From the NCBI GenBank assembly GCA_024226935.1, contig JAAELK010000043.1, positions 1 through 35,394 of the forward strand: 35,394 bases of DNA. The letters are read 5' to 3'. The translations under genes and the position numbers were made by a program. The notes beneath the pieces are model-generated. The model ran no database searches. It was not told where the DNA came from and saw only the letters and a list, made by a program, of their open reading frames with translations. Origin of the DNA: Desulfobacteraceae bacterium (GTDB lineage Bacteria > Desulfobacterota > Desulfobacteria > Desulfobacterales > Desulfobacteraceae). Shown here in pieces: positions 1 to 5,500 of this stretch; the stretch's first letter is position 1; every line of letters begins with the position of its first letter.

Positions 1-151
1 AAATTGCATTTTTTTATGATTTTATGTGTTGCCTTAAAAATAATTTTATGCCACTGTTTGTTATTAAATGGAGTTCTTCTTGTCTTTTTACTTTAGACAC
101 CTTCCAATTGCGCATAACTTTTGCTCTGACCGCGGGGTTCTATTATTCATG
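1..151. other. Window edge, 3' side of the hydrogenase gene
   Basis: On the minus strand after the hydrogenase stop I see only a 20-codon open stretch and then AT-rich sequence. A minus-strand ATG lies at 7-9 but has no convincing ribosome site. The typical large-subunit N-terminal motif (a PITRIEGH-type sequence) is not readable here, so nothing can be called. Confidence 0.4.
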
Positions 152-1039
152 TCATCGTTTTTTTGTATAAAATGGGGTCATTTGATCCCAGAATCCAGGT
201 TCACTGCATCCTATACAAGGGTGTCCAGCCTTCATGGGAAAGCTTGTGCCTTCATTAAATTGAATATCGGGGCAATTATTAAAAGTCATTTTTCCCTTGC
301 AGCCATCGAGTTCCAGGCAGTTGTGTTTTCCTTTGTAAGGGCAATATGAATGCACTTTTTTTCGATAAGCAAAGTCAGGTCTGTGGTAAGAATCAAGAGA
401 AGGGGTGCTGCCGTTCAATAAATAATCAACAATCACAGCTGTAAGATTTATCGGATTGGGTGGACAGCCCGGTACATTTACAACGGGAACAGACAAGTCA
501 GGCAATGCATCAATTAGTCCTTTTGCACCTGTGGGATTGGGCTCTGCTGCCGGTAATCCTCCGTAGGAAGCACAATTGCCGCAGGCAATTATATATTTTG
601 CTTTTGGACAGATCTCCTGGGCAATACTTAACATTGTTTTGTCACCGATTTGACCATAGATACCATTATCAGCCGTGGGTATGGCACCTTCGACTATACA
701 GATAAACTGGCCGTGATAGTTGTCGGCAGCGTTTGTAAGAATATTTTCAACGGTATGCCCGGCTGCTGCCATGAGGGTTTCATGGTAGTCCAGGGAGATA
801 CCGTTAAAAATCAACTCATCAAACCAGGGAGCAGTTGTACGTAAAAAAGATTCAGTACATCCGGTGCATTCTGCAAAGTGAAGCCATAAAACAGGCGGCC
901 GTTGACTGCTGAGCAGAGCCTGGGCCACCTGGACGGCACCACTGGTCTGGATTCCCAATGTTGTTGCGACAACTCCGCAGAACTTGAGAAAATCCCGCCG
1001 GGATAGAAGATCTGAAATTTCATCTTTTGACTTCATCAT
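152..1039 (-). CDS. [NiFe] hydrogenase small subunit, Tat-exported periplasmic type
   Basis: The small subunit carries the FeS relay that wires the NiFe site of the large subunit to a cytochrome c or membrane partner. I chose the ATG at 1039 (295 aa) because AGAGGTG lies 6 nt upstream; an in-frame start 12 codons earlier lacks a ribosome site. The N-terminus has a perfect Tat motif, SRRDFLK, followed by a hydrophobic stretch. The mature part opens with ECTGCTES, then CGNCASYGG and PGCPPNP (proximal-cluster ligands), a CPYKGKHNC / DGCKGK / NNCPD block, and ends with GHPCIGCSEPGFWD. Proline precedes that last block where a cysteine would make a 4Fe cluster, which suggests a medial 3Fe-4S cluster. 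CTGC rather than CTCC argues against the oxygen-tolerant six-cysteine proximal cluster. It ends soon after the last cluster with no C-terminal membrane helix, so a soluble periplasmic enzyme is likely. No large subunit begins within the 150 nt downstream; it may lie beyond the window edge. Confidence 0.93.
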   Translation of the reverse strand: MMKSKDEISDLLSRRDFLKFCGVVATTLGIQTSGAVQVAQALLSSQRPPVLWLHFAECTGCTESFLRTTAPWFDELIFNGISLDYHETLMAAAGHTVENILTNAADNYHGQFICIVEGAIPTADNGIYGQIGDKTMLSIAQEICPKAKYIIACGNCASYGGLPAAEPNPTGAKGLIDALPDLSVPVVNVPGCPPNPINLTAVIVDYLLNGSTPSLDSYHRPDFAYRKKVHSYCPYKGKHNCLELDGCKGKMTFNNCPDIQFNEGTSFPMKAGHPCIGCSEPGFWDQMTPFYTKKR

Positions 1040-1084
1040 TAACACCTCTTGTTTGATATAGTTGTGATAATCCAAATCTATCTT

Positions 1085-1100
1085 CTGAAAAAATTTTCAG
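1085..1100. repeat. Perfect 7-bp-arm dyad in the hydrogenase leader
   Basis: CTGAAAA / TTTTCAG arms are separated by AA, 46 nt upstream of the hydrogenase start codon. It sits downstream of the candidate promoter, so it could be an operator or a leader hairpin. No regulator family was recognised. Confidence 0.4.
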
Positions 1101-1166
1101 TGAAGGGGCAGTGATTTTGAAACGATTATTTTTTAATATACCTTGCCTCTGAGCCTGGTAGATTTA

Positions 1167-1195
1167 TTACTATTTAGATGGGGCAATTAAGTCAA
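1167..1195 (-). promoter_or_regulatory. Candidate sigma-70-type promoter for the hydrogenase gene
   Basis: On the minus strand TTGACT (1190-1195) is followed after 17 nt by TAGTAA (1167-1172). The -35 is good and the -10 is weak. TAATAA, 3 nt further on, is an alternative -10. It lies about 130 nt upstream of the start codon. Confidence 0.3.
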
Positions 1196-1272
1196 GAAAA
1201 TTTTTCGTGTGGCTGATCATCACGGGTAGATGGAGGATCTTGTTAATGGACAACAGAAAAATGCCGGCAGGG

Positions 1273-1404
1273 CCTGGGATCAGGACAGGGGTTCATCTCA
1301 TTCGTCCGGGACTTCCTTGTCCCGGTACGAGGTAAATGCTGCTCTTTTGCATCCATGCAAACCGCAGCATTTAAATCCGATTCATCCCCTGGCCTGACCC
1401 CTGG
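1273..1404. repeat. Long imperfect palindrome with two internal hairpins (structured intergenic element)
   Basis: An outer imperfect stem pairs 1273-1291 with 1386-1404, including CAGGGG/CCCCTG and TCAGG/CCTGA. It encloses hairpin A, CCGGGAC-TTCCTT-GTCCCGG (1306-1325, extended by CGT/ACG with one bulge). It also encloses hairpin B, AAATGCTGC (1334-1342) with GCAGCATTT (1364-1372), which itself contains TTTGCAT/ATGCAAA. Together this forms a three-way junction about 130 nt long. The GC-rich stems stand out from the AT-rich surroundings. A 92-codon minus ORF runs across it, but the symmetry explains its composition better than coding does. It resembles interspersed palindromic repeats of bacterial genomes; whether it is multicopy cannot be seen here. 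Confidence 0.6.
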
Positions 1405-1617
1405 GTCTTGAACAAAAAAAGAGTAAGGAAAATAATCGGGTATAACCTTTGGATATTTCGATTCCAAATCTTCTATTTTTATTTCAAGGAGACCGCAAGC
1501 TTGTTTTCGTTCATGAAACACGTTTGCCGGTCAAATCCAACTCAGGCCTCACCCGATCCTATATCTTATGCCCTGATAAATGAAACAGAAGATTATACAT
1601 TTCGCCTGAAATGTACT

Positions 1618-1725
1618 TTAAAATGAACCCTTCATCGCCAAATATAAAACCACTGTAAATACAGTAAGCAACACTGTAATTACATACTGAATCGTTATTG
1701 TAAAAAGAATAAACTTTTCTTTCAA
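1618..1725 (-). other. Possible 35-residue single-pass membrane peptide in the degraded region
   Basis: Reading minus from TTG at 1725 gives a short peptide with a continuous hydrophobic core (segments such as YVITVLLTVFTVVLYLAM) and a lysine on each side, as in a transmembrane helix. No ribosome site precedes it and an ATG is lacking. It may be the displaced 3' part of the preceding broken ORF, separated by an A7 run at about 1731-1737. An ACTGTA-AA-TACAGT dyad (1652-1665) lies inside it. Reported as a possible remnant only. Confidence 0.2.
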
Positions 1726-1733
1726 ATATTTTT

Positions 1734-1982
1734 TTATTGATGAAGGCCTGGAGTATCAAACTCTGGTATAGGTTGTGGAGGATTTTCTAAGATGTCCAAT
1801 ATGCCGTTATCGTTTTGATCAGGCAGAGTTCCGTCAGTTAATTCAGTAGGGCCAAACAATACATATGTTACAGCATCCACCACGGGGCCTCCAACCCCCC
1901 ATACACCAGCAATAGGAATACCAGCTTTTCCTAAAGCATGTCCTAAGAAGTCATTACAGTTCCAAAATGATAATAATTCCAA
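1734..1982 (-). pseudogene. Orphan fragment with NCNDF motif and acidic TSP3-like segment
   Basis: This open frame of 82 codons begins only at a TTG and has an in-frame stop two codons upstream, so it looks like the 3' part of a longer gene. It contains WNCNDFLGHALGKAG, then a Gly/Val-rich stretch, then PDQNDNGILDILENP, which resembles calcium-binding DxNxDG-type repeats. An N-C-x-x-F followed by a helix recalls the cysteine motif of NlpC/P60- or LRAT-like enzymes, but the fragment is too short to assign. It lies downstream of the RHS gene on the same strand, where displaced toxin tips commonly accumulate, so a decayed orphan tip is a reasonable inference. The frame just upstream encodes a hydrophobic segment (see the neighbouring two-helix ORF) and overlaps its start. 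Confidence 0.35.
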
Positions 1983-2029
1983 GTCCTAATGCCATGAAAC
2001 ATAAAACCATAATTAATAATTTAAAGAAA

Positions 2030-2170
2030 TCACCATATTTTTTTTGTTCTTTCCCGTCTAATATTATTAATATATGGGGATAGTTTTAGCTTTCCTTTGT
2101 GCCATAAAATTTCATGTATAATGCAGTAAATTATCAACAACAACATGGCGATATCTTTAGCTGTTTCCAT
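2030..2170 (-). pseudogene. Small membrane protein ORF, apparently frameshifted at an A8 run
   Basis: ATG at 2170 has AAGG about 10 nt upstream. The 46-codon frame starts with a membrane segment (DIAMLLLIIYCIIHEILW), then a basic stretch, and stops just after RRERTKKIW. Directly before the stop, at about 2036-2043, is a run of eight A residues on the coding strand. Removing one A continues the frame as KKYGDFFKLL and a second helix (MVLCFMALGLGIIIILEL) ending at about 1962. The natural product would then be a two-helix protein of about 70 residues. The cause could be mutation, a sequencing error or slippage. Its place 3' of an RHS gene and its size would suit an immunity protein to a membrane-acting tip, but that is inference. 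Confidence 0.4.
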
Positions 2171-2247
2171 AAACATTAACCTTATTAATTTTTACAATCA
2201 CCTTTATGGTAACATTGGTGGTAACCCGACTGTTTCATTTGGACCTA
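2171..2247 (-). other. Short spacer with possible 3' end of a truncated ORF
   Basis: One minus frame ends ETVGLPPMLP and then stops, shortly before the ribosome site of the two-helix ORF. It could be the tail of a gene cut by the IS remnant on its other side. There is too little to assign. Confidence 0.15.
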
Positions 2248-2500
2248 GGGCTGTTTCTAAAAAGTTGAGAAAAAGCTATACATTTGAAATAGCCCATGGT
2301 TTTCTCTGTTTATGAACAGATATACTATTTCAGATGAAAAATGGAAATATATTGAACCGATATTATCATCACCAAAGAAAGATACACGAGGTCGAAAACC
2401 GAAGGATAGCAGCCTAATGTTTAATGGAACCCAACCTTCAATACCTCTCATGTAATGATATGGAGTCGGTTCAATAAAGGCAAGTCAGGCAGTTATATTT
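2248..2500 (+). mobile_element. IS5-type insertion sequence remnant
   Basis: GGGCTGTTTCTAAAAAG at 2248 resembles the terminal inverted repeat and leader of IS5-group elements. It is followed by the N-terminus of a transposase and, in another frame after an apparent internal deletion, by IWSRFNKGKSG, which resembles the WNTVYSRFNRW region of the same family. No right end matching the left end was found in the window. The element is therefore dead and internally deleted. It separates the RHS gene from the small ORFs on its 3' side. Confidence 0.6.
2312..2455 (+). pseudogene. IS5-family transposase, N-terminal fragment
   Basis: The 47-residue frame starts with MNRYTISDEKWKYIEPIL, a good match in pattern to the IS5/IS1031 transposase N-terminus (Y-x-L/I-S-D-E-x-W-x-x-I-x-P-x-L). 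GRKPKDSSLMFNG follows, as in the GRPRxDxRLxLNG block. After FNG the conserved tract (ILWxLRSGAPWRDLP) is missing and the frame stops. The DDE catalytic residues are all absent, so no active transposase is possible. Confidence 0.7.
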
Positions 2501-2506
2501 TGGGGA

Positions 2507-2536
2507 GAGCAGATATATGAATATCTGCTCTTTTTT
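2507..2536 (+). terminator. Strong rho-independent terminator-like hairpin
   Basis: A perfect 10-bp stem, GAGCAGATAT-ATGA-ATATCTGCTC, is followed by six T residues on the plus strand. On the minus strand the hairpin follows the RHS stop by about 30 nt, but the bases after it are TCCCC, so termination of the RHS transcript would be weak there. The hairpin may still protect the RHS mRNA 3' end. Confidence 0.7.
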
Positions 2537-2562
2537 GTTAATCAATTAAAGTTTGTCTGTTG

Positions 2563-5500
2563 TTACCATTTATAACCATAACCTTTATTATAAGTTTGAC
2601 CGGCAATACTCCTTCCAATGAAGGCCGAAGGTACCATAGAAAGAATATTTCCGAGTGCCTCAGTCTTTGTTCTCCAATGATCATGAACTACCGCTGCAGG
2701 ATGCAAAGCAACTTTATCTAAAAATTGTAGGAACCTGTTACTTTCATTAAAGTATTTTTTGGGATCTTGATATCCTGTTATAGCTTCACCGCTATTTGTT
2801 ATACTCATTGGTCTACCATCACCATTTTTAGAGGTTTTGATTTTCATACCTGTTATCTCTCCAATTGATACATGGCCATATCCTGAAAAACTTTTGCTAT
2901 TTAAATTATAGGTTACGCCGCCAGCAAATCCCTGACCTTGGATGCCAGCATATAGATTGTGTGAAACGCCACCTCCCCTGCTGAAATTGTATGATCCAGA
3001 ATATCCTGCAACAAAGTAACCATATTTATAGCCAATACCCAATGTCTGGGACCATCCACTATTATAACCTCGTTCCTGCCAGTCCGTTGATCCAAAAAAA
3101 CAATAATATGCGCCCCCTGCATGCACCCCCCAGCCATCATCATGGGAATAAGAGGGGTTTCCTCCGATTAGCCAGGCAAGTCCACCCAGACCTCCTCCAT
3201 TTGCAATGGCATTTGCAGGGCTCACAGAATTTTGCATGCCATTATTAATACCTGTCATTATATTTTGAATAGTATTGCTGGGTGTGAGGTCAATCCCGAT
3301 ATCTGCTAGGGCATTGGCTGAGGCTGTTACTGGATCAAATAATAATTCTCCAATAAATTTTTTCCAGCTAAAATGTCCTGATGGATCAACATAGATGAGG
3401 GGATTATTACCGCAATAGCTATACCGGTTCATGGTCTGGGGGTTGGTGGGGTCAGGGACTATTGTATCTGCGGTGATAAACACGCCTATGACAGGATCGT
3501 AGAGCCTTGCGTTATAGTTGTAGAGGCCTGTTTCCCCGTCAAACTCCTGGCCTGTGAATTTATAGTCTGTTTCTGTGATATTGGTGTTGCCCCGGGTCAT
3601 GCCAAAGGGCATATAGGATGTTTGCTGGTTGCCTTTTATGGTGCCTGTGGCATCTGTTATGACAGTGGAGCTTCCCAGGTGATCCTTGTGGATAAACAAA
3701 GTTTCGTTATTTTGGATCATGGCAATTCTAAGATTGCCTGCAAAAATATATTTGGTTGTAACCCCGTTTTTAACCTCAAAATGTTCCCCTGCATATATGG
3801 TGGTGTTTGAACTGTTTACGATTTTGGCCACACGGGTACCGTGACCGTCATAGACAAAGTCCACCACTGTATCCCCTTTTATTATCTGGATCGGCATATT
3901 ATCGGTGTTATAGGTGATCTTCCTTGGGGTGTGATCCTGGTCTGCAAGATCAGGGCTTAGCGTCATATTGCCGTTTTCATCATAAATATAGGCTGCATTG
4001 GCTCCATTGCGGCTGATGGCCGAAACTCCGTTGATATGTTCGGGATTTTTATGGGTATAGGCCAGAACATCCATCCCATTGATGGGTACCCCCTCATTGG
4101 GGATATGCTCTGCAGTAAGGCGGTGAAGGCGATCATAGGTATATTCCCGGGTGATATTGTTACCTGTATCAACAATTCTTGCAATATCTCCTGCCAAAGT
4201 GTAATCATAGCTTAAGTCCTGGAGATAAAGGCCTGTGGAATCGATGGTCTGTATGGCGGCAAGGCGTGTGGAGCCTGGATTATAAAAATAGGAAGTAAAA
4301 GCGTCATTGCCGTAGTAAACCTGCCCCATCTTACCCGTGGGCTCGTATTGATCAAAATAGGCAAGGCTGTTTTTTTGGGTTTCACCATGGGCTTTCCCCT
4401 GGGTCTCTTTTAAAAGACCAGTACCAGCATAATGGTCATAATAGACCTCATAAAGATCAGGATAGGTCAGTTTCACAACCTTGCCGGTAAGATCATAGGT
4501 TTTGGATGTGGTATAGCGCTGGCCCTTGATCATTTTGGAGATGATTTTATCCCTGCCCATGACATCATAGGTGTCATAGACGGTCTGGGTATCGCCGCGG
4601 GTCACGGTATAAAGACGGCCAAGACCGTTGGCTATGTTGGAGTTATCATAGGCATAGGTGATGGTTTCAGGAGCCAGAGGCTCTGTGGCAGTTGTGTCTG
4701 CAAAGCACTTCTTTGTCAAAATTCTGCCCAGATTGTCGTAGCCAAAGCGGATGACCTGCCCCTTGGCATCTGTCTGGGTTAAAAGATTGCCGTTTGCATC
4801 ATAGGTATATTCCCAGTGCCCCATGTCAGGATCATCCATGGAGGTTTTCCTGCCCAGGGTGTCGTAGGTTATTCGGGTTTGATCACCATTGTGGTTGGTG
4901 ACCAAAAGTAAATCCTTGGCTGCATTATATTGATACCGGGTGTGGATGGTTTCTGTATCTGTATACTGAATGATTTGTGTGACCCTGCCAAGATAATCCT
5001 TGATTTCATCCTTTCTGCCGTTATCGGGATCGATGGCTGTCATATTAAAGCCTGAATAGATGAAGGAGGAAATAATGGGGACTCCTTGAGTGTCTCCTAC
5101 AGTTTCCACCATCATGGGTCTGGACAGGGTATCAAAATAGGTTTTGACATAGGGATAGGTTGCCGGCAGGGGCTGGGGGCAGTCATAGGTGTTTGAAAAA
5201 AAAGGCCCCTGGCTGAGATACTCCCTGCCCATGTTATCATAATGTTTTTTGACAATGATATACTGGCCCTGCCCCTGGCTTACAGACTGGATGGGACGTC
5301 CCAGGCCATCCACATAGGTAAAGGCCATCGTCTCAAGGTCTGCGGTTTTATTTTCCTTGATTTTGGTTACCTGTTTTCTTGGAACCAGAAAATCATAATA
5401 TTCCTGAACAATCAATCCGCCATCAGGAGCCTGAATCCTGGTCTCTCTTCCAAAAACATCATAGGTATAATAGGTTGTGTTGCCATTTTCATCGGTTATA

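Noticed and set aside
1243..1521. 92-codon minus ORF between hydrogenase and the RHS-side remnants
   Set aside because: It runs over the long palindrome, which explains its composition, and it has no ribosome site or recognisable domain.
1652..1665. ACTGTA-AA-TACAGT dyad as a LexA box
   Set aside because: The CTGT-to-ACAG spacing is 4 nt instead of 8, and no SOS gene follows.
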